From positions 1 through 64,000 of the forward strand of contig CALUKF010000011.1 of the NCBI GenBank assembly GCA_944321145.1: a stretch of DNA of 64,000 nucleotides. The letters run 5' to 3'. The stretch comes from an uncultured Odoribacter sp. GTDB lineage: Bacteria > Bacteroidota > Bacteroidia > Bacteroidales > Marinifilaceae. The notes beneath the pieces are model-generated. The model was not told the origin of the DNA, did no database searches, and was given only the letters and a program-made list of their open reading frames with translations. Below, piece by piece: positions 44,054 through 51,846 of the stretch; position 1 is the stretch's first letter; every line of letters begins with the position of its first letter. Made by a program: the position numbers and the translations under genes.

Positions 44054-46735
44054 TCAGTGGGCTTCAAACCAATTCTCGCCGAAACCGGTGCTGACCGTCA
44101 GCGGCACCGAGAGTTTGACCACATGTTCCATGCAGTTCGTGACCAGGCTTTTCAGCAGGTATTGCTCTGACTTGTGGCACTTGAAGTTCAATTCATCGTG
44201 CACTTGGAGAATCATTTTCGACTGGAGCCCCTCCTCCTTCATGCGTTTGTGTACCAAAATCATCGCCATTTTGATGATGTCGGCGGCAGACCCTTGGATG
44301 GGGGCATTGATAGCATTCCGCTCCGCCATGCCCCGCACCACGGCGTTCCGCGAATTGATGTCCCGGAGGTAACGCCTCCGCCCCATGATGGTTTCCACAT
44401 ATTCCTTCTTCCGGGCAGCCTCGATGGAGTCCTCCATGTATTTCTTCACGTTGGGATAAAGCTGGAAATAACCGTCAATCAATTCCTTCCCTTCCTTCCG
44501 GCTGATGCGCAGCCGCTCTGCCAACCCCCAAGCGGAAATGCCGTAAATGATGCCGAAATTCGCAGTTTTCGCCCTCCGCCGCATTTCGGGCGTGACCTCT
44601 TCCAGCGGCACGTGATAGATTTTGGCAGCCGTGGCGGCATGGATGTCCATCTCGTGGTTGAAGGCGTTAATCAGCTCCGGATCTTGGCTCAAGTGTGCCA
44701 TGAGGCGAAGCTCCACCTGCGAATAGTCCGCCGAGAAGAACACATAATCCGGGTCGCCCGGCACGAAAGCCTTGCGTATCTTCCTGCCTTCCTCCGTGCG
44801 GATGGGGATGTTCTGCAGGTTGGGGTTCAAGCTGCTGAGGCGTCCCGTGGCGGCTTCCGCCTGGTTGAAATGGGTGTGTATCTTTCCCGTGCCGGGGTCG
44901 ATGAACGTAGGCAGGGCTTCGGCGTAAGTGCTCAGCAGTTTTTTCAACCCGCGGTAGTCCAATATCTTGGGGATAATCGGATGCTCGTCCTCCAGCTTCA
45001 CCAACACCTGTTCCGAAGTGCTGTACTGCCCCGACTTCGTTTTCTTGTGGTTATGGTCGATGTTCAACTTCTCGAAAAGCACCTCGCCCAACTGCTTCGG
45101 AGAACTGATGTTGAAGGTTTCGCCCGCCAGCGCATAGATTTCCTGCTCCAGCGCGTCGCTCCGTTCCCGGAGCTCGTCGGCAATGCGCTTCAATTCCTCC
45201 GTGTCGATGCTGACGCCCTCATATTCCATGTCGGCAAGCACGAACACCAGCGGCATCTCGATGTCGTGGTACAGGCGGAGCAAATCGTTCTTCTCCAAAT
45301 CCGCCTGCAACTTCTCCTGCAACTGGAAAATGACGTCCGTTTTCTCCATGTAGCTGTTGTCCTCCCCCGCCTCCTCATCGAATTGCAAGGTCAGCTGCTG
45401 GTTCGCCTGCTTCCCCTCCGACAGTTTGTAATTCAGATACTCCAAAGCAATCCGCCCCAACTCATGCGACATGTCCGGTTGCAGCACATAGTGCGCAATC
45501 TTCACATCGAATATTTTGTTCTTCAACTCAATGCCTGCCCGTTTCAGCCAAATGATGTCGTTCTTCACGTCCGGCGAAATGAACAGCTTGCCCGCGTCCT
45601 CAAACAGCGGCTTGAATGCCTGCAACGCCTCTGCCGCCCCCTCCTGCGCAGCCAGATGCACATAGTCCACCTCATGTGTCCGCACGGAAAAACAAATGTG
45701 CGAAGGGAAAGCGTTGTACAGCGTCCCCGACTCAAACACCGCATAGAAGGCAAAACGCTCCGCCCCCTCCAGTTTTTCCACCAATCCGGCAATCCGCCCC
45801 GTGTAATCGGTATACTCCACCTTCATGTCCGCCAATTGCGCGGCTTGCGGTTCGGCATCCGTATCCAGCACCCGCTTGATGAGCGAAAAAAGCTCCAACT
45901 CCCTGAAAATAGGCTCCAGCTTGCTGTTGTCGGCATGCTGTTTTTCCAATTCGGCAATGGTGATATCCGTCGGCACCTCTGTGCAGATGGTCACCAGCGT
46001 CCGCGAAAGCTCCACCACCGGCTGGCATTCCACTAAATTTTGCCGCTGCTTGCCCTTCAGCTCGTCGATGTGTTCGTAAATCCCGTTGATGTCGCCATAC
46101 TTGTACACCAGCGTCGCCGCGCTCTTTGGACCTATGCCTGCACAGCCCGGCACATTGTCCGCCGTATCGCCCATCAACCCGAGGATGTCGATGACCTGGT
46201 CTACGCGTTCAATCCCGAAATGGTCTAACACCTCCGGGATGCCCCACACTTCCGACTTGTTTCCCGAACGCCCCGGCTTGTACATGAAAATCTTTTCGCT
46301 GACCAGCTGCGCGTAATCCTTGTCCGGCGTAATCATATAGACGGTAAAGCCCTCCTTCTCTGCTCGTTTTGCCAACGTGCCGACCACATCGTCCGCCTCG
46401 TATCCCGGCACGGAAATGCACGGGATGCCCAGCCCCGCAATGATTTCCTTGATGTAGGGAATCGACTTCCGCAAGTCCTCCGGCATAGGCGGCCGCTGCG
46501 CCTTGTAGGCAGTGAACATCTCGTGCCGGAACGTCGGACCGTCCGGGTCGAACACCACCGCAATGTGCGTAGGCTTCTCCTCCTCCAGCAACTCCAGCAG
46601 GAAATTGCAGAACCCGAACGTCGCCGAAGTATTAATCCCCGTCGTCGTAATCCTCGGATTATTGATAAACGCATAATACGCGCGGTAAATCAGCGCATAA
46701 GCGTCAAGCAGATACAAAGTTTTCGTCTCAGACAT
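44054..46735 (-). CDS. polA: DNA polymerase I
   Basis: 893 residues from ATG 46735 (MSETKTLYLLDAYALIYRAY); an ATG at 46741 adds two residues. 5' nuclease domain (1-300: VVFDPDGPTFRHEM, GYEADDVVGTLAKRAE, ITPDKDYAQLV). The middle 3'-5' exonuclease-like domain (about 310-480) lacks exo motif I: the expected D-x-E is replaced by AERFAFYAVFESG, so proofreading is probably lost. Polymerase motifs are intact: A DYSQVELRLMAHLSQD, B RRRAKTANFGIIYGISAWGL, C LQVHDELNFKC. Replaces RNA primers and fills repair gaps. First gene of the polA-DUF4271-hemD-rnpA-yidD cluster. Confidence 0.96.
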   Translation of the reverse strand: MSETKTLYLLDAYALIYRAYYAFINNPRITTTGINTSATFGFCNFLLELLEEEKPTHIAVVFDPDGPTFRHEMFTAYKAQRPPMPEDLRKSIPYIKEIIAGLGIPCISVPGYEADDVVGTLAKRAEKEGFTVYMITPDKDYAQLVSEKIFMYKPGRSGNKSEVWGIPEVLDHFGIERVDQVIDILGLMGDTADNVPGCAGIGPKSAATLVYKYGDINGIYEHIDELKGKQRQNLVECQPVVELSRTLVTICTEVPTDITIAELEKQHADNSKLEPIFRELELFSLIKRVLDTDAEPQAAQLADMKVEYTDYTGRIAGLVEKLEGAERFAFYAVFESGTLYNAFPSHICFSVRTHEVDYVHLAAQEGAAEALQAFKPLFEDAGKLFISPDVKNDIIWLKRAGIELKNKIFDVKIAHYVLQPDMSHELGRIALEYLNYKLSEGKQANQQLTLQFDEEAGEDNSYMEKTDVIFQLQEKLQADLEKNDLLRLYHDIEMPLVFVLADMEYEGVSIDTEELKRIADELRERSDALEQEIYALAGETFNISSPKQLGEVLFEKLNIDHNHKKTKSGQYSTSEQVLVKLEDEHPIIPKILDYRGLKKLLSTYAEALPTFIDPGTGKIHTHFNQAEAATGRLSSLNPNLQNIPIRTEEGRKIRKAFVPGDPDYVFFSADYSQVELRLMAHLSQDPELINAFNHEMDIHAATAAKIYHVPLEEVTPEMRRRAKTANFGIIYGISAWGLAERLRISRKEGKELIDGYFQLYPNVKKYMEDSIEAARKKEYVETIMGRRRYLRDINSRNAVVRGMAERNAINAPIQGSAADIIKMAMILVHKRMKEEGLQSKMILQVHDELNFKCHKSEQYLLKSLVTNCMEHVVKLSVPLTVSTGFGENWFEAH

Positions 46736-46766
46736 AAGCATAAATAACTTAAAATGATATCTTCCG

Positions 46767-46774
46767 CAAACTTA
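46767..46774 (-). promoter_or_regulatory. -7 box of the polA promoter
   Basis: TAAGTTTG on the minus strand (TAnnTTTG type), 32 bp before ATG 46735. No clear -33 TTTG. Confidence 0.45.
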
Positions 46775-46840
46775 CAGAAAATCGCCGATTTTTGCCCCCT
46801 CCCACCCCAAAAAGATTTCAAAAACCCTCACAACACCCCT

Positions 46841-47120
46841 CCGGCAGCTGTCCTACACCTGTGCAAGGCAGGGGCAGAACCTATATTTAAGTTACACTTA
46901 ACTTACAGTTGAGTTACATTTCATTTAGAGATAAACCTATTCTCAACCTATTATAAACCTATTATCATCCTATTCCAATATAATAAGAATAGGTTAAAGA
47001 TAGTTTCTCATATAAGCATCCTGTAACAGAAATCTAACTTACATATAACTGAAATGTAAAGGGGATATAGGCTTTGACCTGTCCCAGCACCTGCCTTGCA
47101 CAGGTGCCGGGCAGTTCCGG
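46841..47120. repeat. Repeat family A, copy 3 (best-preserved ends)
   Basis: The left end at 46841-46872 and the right end at 47090-47120 are inverted repeats; acctgtgcaaggcagg is exact on both sides and the flanking ccggcag/ctgccgg words pair less perfectly. Between them the AT-rich core 46889-47062 repeats with strict 11-bp phase. Same orientation as copies 1 and 2. Intergenic, upstream of polA. Confidence 0.88.
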
Positions 47121-47221
47121 GGCAGGCACAAGGCAACCGCACACACAACCATAACGCACCTCCCGCCGTTCCACACAGCGGCAAGATCCAAACAAAACCC
47201 TCATTCACAAACCGTTGAAAA

Positions 47222-47282
47222 GAAATGCGCTTTGCGAAACCTGCCGGGCGGCATACCGTAGGCTTTCGTGAAGACGCGGATG
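47222..47282 (-). pseudogene. Remnant of the 3' end of an AraC-family gene
   Basis: Matches the 3' end of the intact AraC gene (48091-48151) at about 53 of 61 positions. Read on the minus strand it encodes RVFTKAYGMPPGRFRKAHF and then runs on to a stop near 47202. Similarity stops abruptly at the ggatg of the Ile-Arg codons, next to the DUF6169 stop codon. So the DUF6169 pair lies between a full AraC gene and a copy of its tail. Confidence 0.75.
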
Positions 47283-47283
47283 G

Positions 47284-47790
47284 TTATTCCGGTTTTTTGC
47301 GGAATAATTGTACCGCCTCGCTAAAGCGGGTTGCAATCCATGAAAAACGGGGGTGGTCAATGCGGACAACAAGGGCAACATAATTCATCGTTCCTTCCTC
47401 GTCCATTATATCGGCAGAAAAGTAAGCAAATCCCCTTTGGCGGGAAGACGCATGAAACCAAGATTCAAACAACCGGCTCCGATAGCCTTGACGGTTATCA
47501 CCTGTCTCACAAAGATAGATTAACACCGCTTCCGGCTGACAGAAAAACTCATAAAGTAACGACAATATCGTTTGCCGCAATTTCAAGTCGCGGGGAGATT
47601 TCCGATTATTCACATTGGAAATGATAAACTCGTAAGCATCTATGCCCGGCAATAACTCATTGGGCATAAAACCCAAAGTATAGTTCACCCCATAATCCGT
47701 TGTCAGCGAATAAAACAACGAGTCATAAGGCACAGGCTCAAGGGTATATGGAGCCTCTGCATTTACTTTTTCCAGATTAATGTTTACCAT
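47284..47790 (-). CDS. DUF6169 family protein
   Basis: 168 residues, no signal peptide. Visible features: YDSLFYSLTTDYGVNYTLGF, a YEFIISN strand, DLKLRQTILSLLYEFFCQPE, AVLIYLCETGDNRQGYRSRL FESWF and the closing VALVVRIDHPRFSWIATRFSE. The C-D/E-T-x-D-x-R-x-RLFxxWF segment is what I recall from DUF6169 of Bacteroidota. Function unknown. ATG overlaps the 59-residue upstream gene (ATGGTAA), so the two are translationally coupled. The pair is an accessory cassette between an AraC gene and an AraC tail fragment. Confidence 0.8.
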   Translation of the reverse strand: MVNINLEKVNAEAPYTLEPVPYDSLFYSLTTDYGVNYTLGFMPNELLPGIDAYEFIISNVNNRKSPRDLKLRQTILSLLYEFFCQPEAVLIYLCETGDNRQGYRSRLFESWFHASSRQRGFAYFSADIMDEEGTMNYVALVVRIDHPRFSWIATRFSEAVQLFRKKPE

Positions 47791-47963
47791 ACTTCGATTG
47801 AGCCGGGTTCCTGCCCTGTCCGTTTTTTATATTCTGCCCTTAAATAATCTTCCATCATGCGGATGTATTCTTGTTTCTTCCGCCGATGTTCTTTCAACCG
47901 ACGCATCAAATCCTCGCGCGTCATGGGCAATTCCTCATTGTGTTGAATCTTCGACTGTTCCAT
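47784..47963 (-). CDS. Small 59-residue protein coupled to DUF6169
   Basis: Open frame from ATG 47963 to TAA 47784-47786. Sequence begins MEQSKIQHNEELPMTREDLM and continues with a highly charged helix (RRLKEHRRKKQEYIRMMEDY) to the end SIEVW. Predicted to be almost all helix, basic in the middle. The stop overlaps the start of the DUF6169 gene by 7 bp in another frame. A short charged upstream partner with overlapping stop/start is the layout of toxin-antitoxin or protein-pair operons, but that role is inference. Not recognised as a named family. Confidence 0.7.
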   Translation of the reverse strand: MEQSKIQHNEELPMTREDLMRRLKEHRRKKQEYIRMMEDYLRAEYKKRTGQEPGSIEVW

Positions 47964-48078
47964 AGTTTTTATTTTCAGACAAAGTTAGCACATTTTTTGG
48001 AAATTCGCAAACCGCAATGCCAAACGCAAATTAGATTCATCGCAATGCCTCCGGCAAGGCACGAAACAACTTGGAAAA

Positions 48079-48942
48079 TTAGACAATTCCGAAATGCGTC
48101 TTACGGTACCTGCCGGGCGGCATGCCGTGGGCTTTCGTAAAGACGCGGATGAAATGGGGAAGGTCGTTGAAGCCGACAAGGTAGCAGATTTCGGAGACGG
48201 ACTTTTGGGAATGCGCCAACAACTCGCAGGCGGTGTGCAGGCGGTAGTGCGTGAGGAATTGTGAGAAGGTCATTCCCTTGCGCCGCTTGAAGTAACAGCA
48301 GAAAGCGGAACGGTTCATGCCCACTTCGGCAGCGATGTCGTCCAAGGCGATGGGATGGACATAATGCGCCATCACGTAAGCAACGATTTGCTGCATACGC
48401 CGCACATCCCGGTCTATCCGCACCGGCTTGCCGGCAAATGTACTGTCGGTTGCCGTGAACACGAGTGGCAGGAGGCGGAGCATTTCACACAGGCGCCCCA
48501 ATTCATCCTCGGCGTTCATTTGGAGCAGGGCTTGGCGGAGATGACGGGAACTCTCTGCCCCAAACTTCAAGGCATCAACGGGAAGGGGCACTCCTGCCAA
48601 CCTGTTCCGTATTTCGGGGAAGACGTCGATGCAATGCTGCACGAAAGCGGGACTGAATGCCACCATGAGATAGCGGATACAACCTTCGTCGTCCGCCAAC
48701 GCAGGGTCGTATGCCCAATGGTGGTGCATAGAAGGAGGAATCAACACCACGTCGCCTTCCACAAAAGGCTGGAGGGTGTCGCCCGCCATTCTTGTACCAC
48801 GTCCCTGCACCACGTAATACAATTCCCACGCCTCGTGCCGGTGCAGTTTAGCTTCCATGCGGACATCAATCCGCTGGTCGATGAAGAAAAAAGAGTGGTC
48901 GTCCGCTTCCGGCAATTCGTAAGGTATAACAGTTTCTTTCAT
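48079..48942 (-). CDS. AraC-family transcriptional regulator with cupin-like sensor
   Basis: 287 residues from ATG 48942 (MKETVIPYELPEADDHSFFF), chosen because the -7 box at 48962-48969 lies between it and the upstream part of the open frame. N-terminal cupin/AraC-binding domain: LHRHEAWELYYVVQGRGTRM, FVEGDVVLIPPSMHHHW. C-terminal two HTH units (about 185-285): IALDDIAAEVGMNRSAFCCY FKRRKG, and VSEICYLVGFNDLPHFIRVF TKAHGMPPG. Diverges from the nitroreductase gene at 49065, so regulating it is likely. The gene's last 60 bp are duplicated at 47222-47282. Confidence 0.92.
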   Translation of the reverse strand: MKETVIPYELPEADDHSFFFIDQRIDVRMEAKLHRHEAWELYYVVQGRGTRMAGDTLQPFVEGDVVLIPPSMHHHWAYDPALADDEGCIRYLMVAFSPAFVQHCIDVFPEIRNRLAGVPLPVDALKFGAESSRHLRQALLQMNAEDELGRLCEMLRLLPLVFTATDSTFAGKPVRIDRDVRRMQQIVAYVMAHYVHPIALDDIAAEVGMNRSAFCCYFKRRKGMTFSQFLTHYRLHTACELLAHSQKSVSEICYLVGFNDLPHFIRVFTKAHGMPPGRYRKTHFGIV

Positions 48943-48961
48943 GGTGCATTTATTTAGCATG

Positions 48962-48969
48962 CAAATATA
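48962..48969 (-). promoter_or_regulatory. -7 box of the AraC gene
   Basis: TATATTTG on the minus strand, 20 bp before ATG 48942. Confidence 0.55.
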
Positions 48970-49017
48970 CGACAACTATTTGAAAAGACTGTGCAAATCT
49001 ACAACAATAAAGCCCGC

Positions 49018-49025
49018 TATTTTTG
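49018..49025 (+). promoter_or_regulatory. -7 box of the nitroreductase gene
   Basis: TATTTTTG on the plus strand, 40 bp before ATG 49065. The two divergent boxes are 48 bp apart, leaving room for an AraC operator between them. Confidence 0.55.
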
Positions 49026-49064
49026 CAGGCGATAAATCTATGTCCAACTATAAACAAACGTATT

Positions 49065-49694
49065 ATGGAATTTTACGACGTATTGGAAAAGAGAAGAACC
49101 ATCCGCGATTTCTCACCACGAGAAGTGCCGGACGAAGTGTTAAACCGGATTTTAGCAGCCTCATTCAAAGCGCCTACAAACGACCACCTGCGACAATTTG
49201 AGTTTGTCGTTGTCCGCGGGCAAGAGCACATTGCCCGGCTGGTAGCCCCCGTTGCCCAAAACACGGAGGACATCCAGCAGACTTACATCCAGACTGCTAC
49301 GGAGTGGATGGACAAAGACGAGCATGCCATGTTCGTGGATGCCCTGCCCAAACAACAGCGCATGCTGATGCAGAGCAACTGCCTGGTGCTGCCTTTCTTC
49401 CGGCAGAAGGACTGTCCGCTGTGCCAGCCCGTTGACCAAAGCTCACTCAACTATTTCGCGTCGGCATGGGCGGCAGTGGAAAACATTCTGCTGGCTGCCA
49501 CCGCCGAGGGCTTGGCATGCGCTTTCCGCATCCCCATCGGCAACGAGCCGAAACACGTAAAACGTCTGGTCAATGCTCCTGAGGATTACGAATTTACCTA
49601 TTTCCTTGCCATCGGCTATCCTGCGCCCGACGCGCACATCTGCAAGCAGAAAGCCATCTGCGTGGAGGAGCGGATTCACCGCAATGCCTGGTAG
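49065..49694 (+). CDS. Nitroreductase-family flavoprotein
   Basis: 209 residues from ATG 49065 (MEFYDVLEKRRTIRDFSPRE). FMN-binding pattern: RRTIRDF at the N-terminus, AASFKAPTNDHLRQFEFVVV, SAWAAVENILLAATAEGLAC and the C-terminal FLAIGYP with KQKAICVEERIH. Middle part has a CPLCQP segment. Uses NAD(P)H to reduce nitro, quinone or similar compounds in the cytoplasm. Divergent from an AraC regulator, which likely controls it. The next gene is convergent, 7 bp away. Confidence 0.9.
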   Translation: MEFYDVLEKRRTIRDFSPREVPDEVLNRILAASFKAPTNDHLRQFEFVVVRGQEHIARLVAPVAQNTEDIQQTYIQTATEWMDKDEHAMFVDALPKQQRMLMQSNCLVLPFFRQKDCPLCQPVDQSSLNYFASAWAAVENILLAATAEGLACAFRIPIGNEPKHVKRLVNAPEDYEFTYFLAIGYPAPDAHICKQKAICVEERIHRNAW

Positions 49695-49701
49695 CGGGGA
49701 G

Positions 49702-50586
49702 TTAGCGGGGCAGGCGGATTTTTTCGTGGTAGAAATAGTTGACCAGGACGGGCTTGCCGGGCTCAGAGCGTCCGTAGGGCAGGTCGTTGACCCGGTAGGG
49801 AAAACCTTGCCCGGCAGCGAAAGCCGCTATTTCTTGCTCCAACGCCTGCCAGTAGTCCGGGCATTTCCGGTTGTAGATTTCCTCGTAGAGCGGCACAAGG
49901 GAAGGATGCTTCTCGCGGATGTAATGCAGGATGCCGCCTTTGAACTGCCCGCGGAGGTTCAGGTTTTCCAGCCAAATCAAATCGGTAAAATCCTTGACCC
50001 GCAAGGCAATGGCTTTCACATCCGTAATGCCGGGGAAGATGGGCGACACGAAACACACAGTGCGGATGCCCGCCTCGTACACCTGCCTCATCGCCTCCAA
50101 ACGGCGCGCTATGGGCACGGCATTGTCCATGTCGGCGCGGAAAGCCTCGTCGAGGGTATTGACCGACCACGACACCGTCACCCGGCGGAAGTTTTTCAAC
50201 AAATCGAGGTCACGCAGCACCAAATCGGATTTCGTGCATATCATGATTTCCGGGTCGCTGCCCTGCAGTTCCTCCAGCAGGCGGCGGGTACGCCGGAATA
50301 CCTCTTCGTAAGGGTTATACCCGTCCGTAACGGAACCTATGACGAGGCGCGCCCCGTCGTATTTGCGGGGATTGCGTATCGGCTTCCAGTTTTTGACGTC
50401 CAGGAAAGTCCCCCACGGCTCCGCATGCCCCGTGAAGCGCTTCATAAACGAGGCGTAACAATACTTGCAGGCATGCGGGCATCCCACATAGGGATTGACC
50501 GAATATCCCCCCAGCGGCAACGACGATTTGGTCATCACGCTCTGCACGTTGATTTCTCTGATGAGCTGAAAATCTTTGAAATTCAT
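49702..50586 (-). CDS. SPL-family radical SAM protein
   Basis: 294 residues from ATG 50586, which overlaps the stop of the DUF418 gene (ATGA). Radical SAM cluster NPYVGCPHACKYCYASF (Cys36, Cys40, Cys43). Further features: VIGSVTDGYNPYEEVFRRTR, ICTKSDLVLRDLDLL, SWSVNTLDEAFRADMDNAVP, all as in spore photoproduct lyase-like proteins outside sporeformers. Binds a 4Fe-4S cluster and SAM; a DNA or nucleic-acid repair/modification role is assumed for the family but the substrate is unknown. Operon with the DUF418 gene. Confidence 0.9.
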   Translation of the reverse strand: MNFKDFQLIREINVQSVMTKSSLPLGGYSVNPYVGCPHACKYCYASFMKRFTGHAEPWGTFLDVKNWKPIRNPRKYDGARLVIGSVTDGYNPYEEVFRRTRRLLEELQGSDPEIMICTKSDLVLRDLDLLKNFRRVTVSWSVNTLDEAFRADMDNAVPIARRLEAMRQVYEAGIRTVCFVSPIFPGITDVKAIALRVKDFTDLIWLENLNLRGQFKGGILHYIREKHPSLVPLYEEIYNRKCPDYWQALEQEIAAFAAGQGFPYRVNDLPYGRSEPGKPVLVNYFYHEKIRLPR

Positions 50587-51770
50587 TTGCCCGTTGTTCC
50601 TCCAATCCAAGTCCATTTGTGCCAGATGTATTCTAAAGGTCCTTGTTTATGCCTGCCCAGCCACCATTTGCAAAACCGCACCTGCAACAAGAACGTAAAT
50701 ATGCCGATTAACAAACTTACCGTGTAACCGCAATAGGGCGCAAGATACAGCCCGACAGGAAAGTAAATGAAAGCCCCAATCACAGACTGGGCAATGTAGT
50801 TCGTCAAGCTCATCCTGCCGTAAAAACGCAAGCCCCCTACCCTCTTGGCAAACTTCCCGTTTTGGTAAAGCAGCACGAAGGAAGCAACCAGTACCAGCGT
50901 GAAAGCCAGCTTTTGCCACATGTCAAAGGCAGTCCCCACGGTCTGCTGCACCATGGCATCGCTTTGCATGACAAGCTCTTTCAGCGAGTACAAGGGGGCA
51001 AAGGCGATGGCAGAAACGATGAGAATCTTCACCCACAAGCGCAGATGGTTTTCAGAAGGGACGAACCATTGTTTCCTGCCGACATAAAAACCAAGCAAGA
51101 ACAGTCCCGCCGTCTGGAAAAAACGCCCGGCATTCACTGCCCAGAACAGGCTGGCTTTCTGCCCCAATGTGATGTTTCCCCACAAGAAAGCGCCCCAGTC
51201 CCCGGCTTTCGTGTATTCCGCCACTTCGGCGTACATCTCCGCCACTTTCAAGTCCGGCAATTGATGCGCCGGATTCAGCAGGTGGGCAATGTAATGATAC
51301 CATTCCACGGGTTGCAAAAGGAAAACTATCGCGGCAACCAAAACCGCCCTATCGCTCCAGTTGCGGGCAATGAAGAGGACAAGCCCGACCACCACGAACA
51401 GCAGCAGGACATCCCCCGCCGGGAAGAAAGCGGCATTCAATGTGGCGAAACCCGCCAGCAACAGCAGCCGCCAAAGGAAGCGATAACCAAAGTCCTTGCC
51501 TTGCCGTTTCTGGTTATTCGACTGGATATAGAAGGTGAAACCGAAGAGCAGGGCAAAAATAGCATACGCTTTCCCTGCAAAAAGGCTGAATATGCTGTTG
51601 AATATCCCTTGGTCTAACACATCCAGCCATCCCGGCACCTCCGTCGGATAGACCGGAAAGATGAAATGTTCCAAGTTGTGAACCAATATAATCGCCATTA
51701 CGGCAAACCCGCGCAAGGCATCTACGACCTCTATGCGGGGATTTTTTTGAAGCCATTGTCCTGTTGTCAT
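50583..51770 (-). CDS. DUF418 integral membrane protein
   Basis: 395 residues with about ten spans. Starts with RIEVVDALRGFAVMAIILVH N, the acyltransferase-like opening shared by DUF418/DUF1624 proteins, then SLFAGKAYAIFALLFGFTFY, GDVLLLFVVVGLVLFIARN and the closing DUF418 block GRMSLTNYIAQSVIGAFIYF, FCKWWLGRHKQGPLEYIWHK WTW. Function unknown; likely a membrane carrier or transferase. Translationally coupled to the radical SAM gene. Confidence 0.9.
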   Translation of the reverse strand: MTTGQWLQKNPRIEVVDALRGFAVMAIILVHNLEHFIFPVYPTEVPGWLDVLDQGIFNSIFSLFAGKAYAIFALLFGFTFYIQSNNQKRQGKDFGYRFLWRLLLLAGFATLNAAFFPAGDVLLLFVVVGLVLFIARNWSDRAVLVAAIVFLLQPVEWYHYIAHLLNPAHQLPDLKVAEMYAEVAEYTKAGDWGAFLWGNITLGQKASLFWAVNAGRFFQTAGLFLLGFYVGRKQWFVPSENHLRLWVKILIVSAIAFAPLYSLKELVMQSDAMVQQTVGTAFDMWQKLAFTLVLVASFVLLYQNGKFAKRVGGLRFYGRMSLTNYIAQSVIGAFIYFPVGLYLAPYCGYTVSLLIGIFTFLLQVRFCKWWLGRHKQGPLEYIWHKWTWIGGTTGK

Positions 51771-51846
51771 TTCCCCATGTTTCTTACGTTTTCACTCTGC
51801 CTCTCGGGCTAAACTATCCCATGCGGGCAAAGGTAACCAAATTTTC

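Noticed and set aside
44174-46036. 620-codon plus-strand frame opposite polA
   Set aside because: His/Leu/Arg-rich shadow composition with no domain; polA on the other strand is complete.
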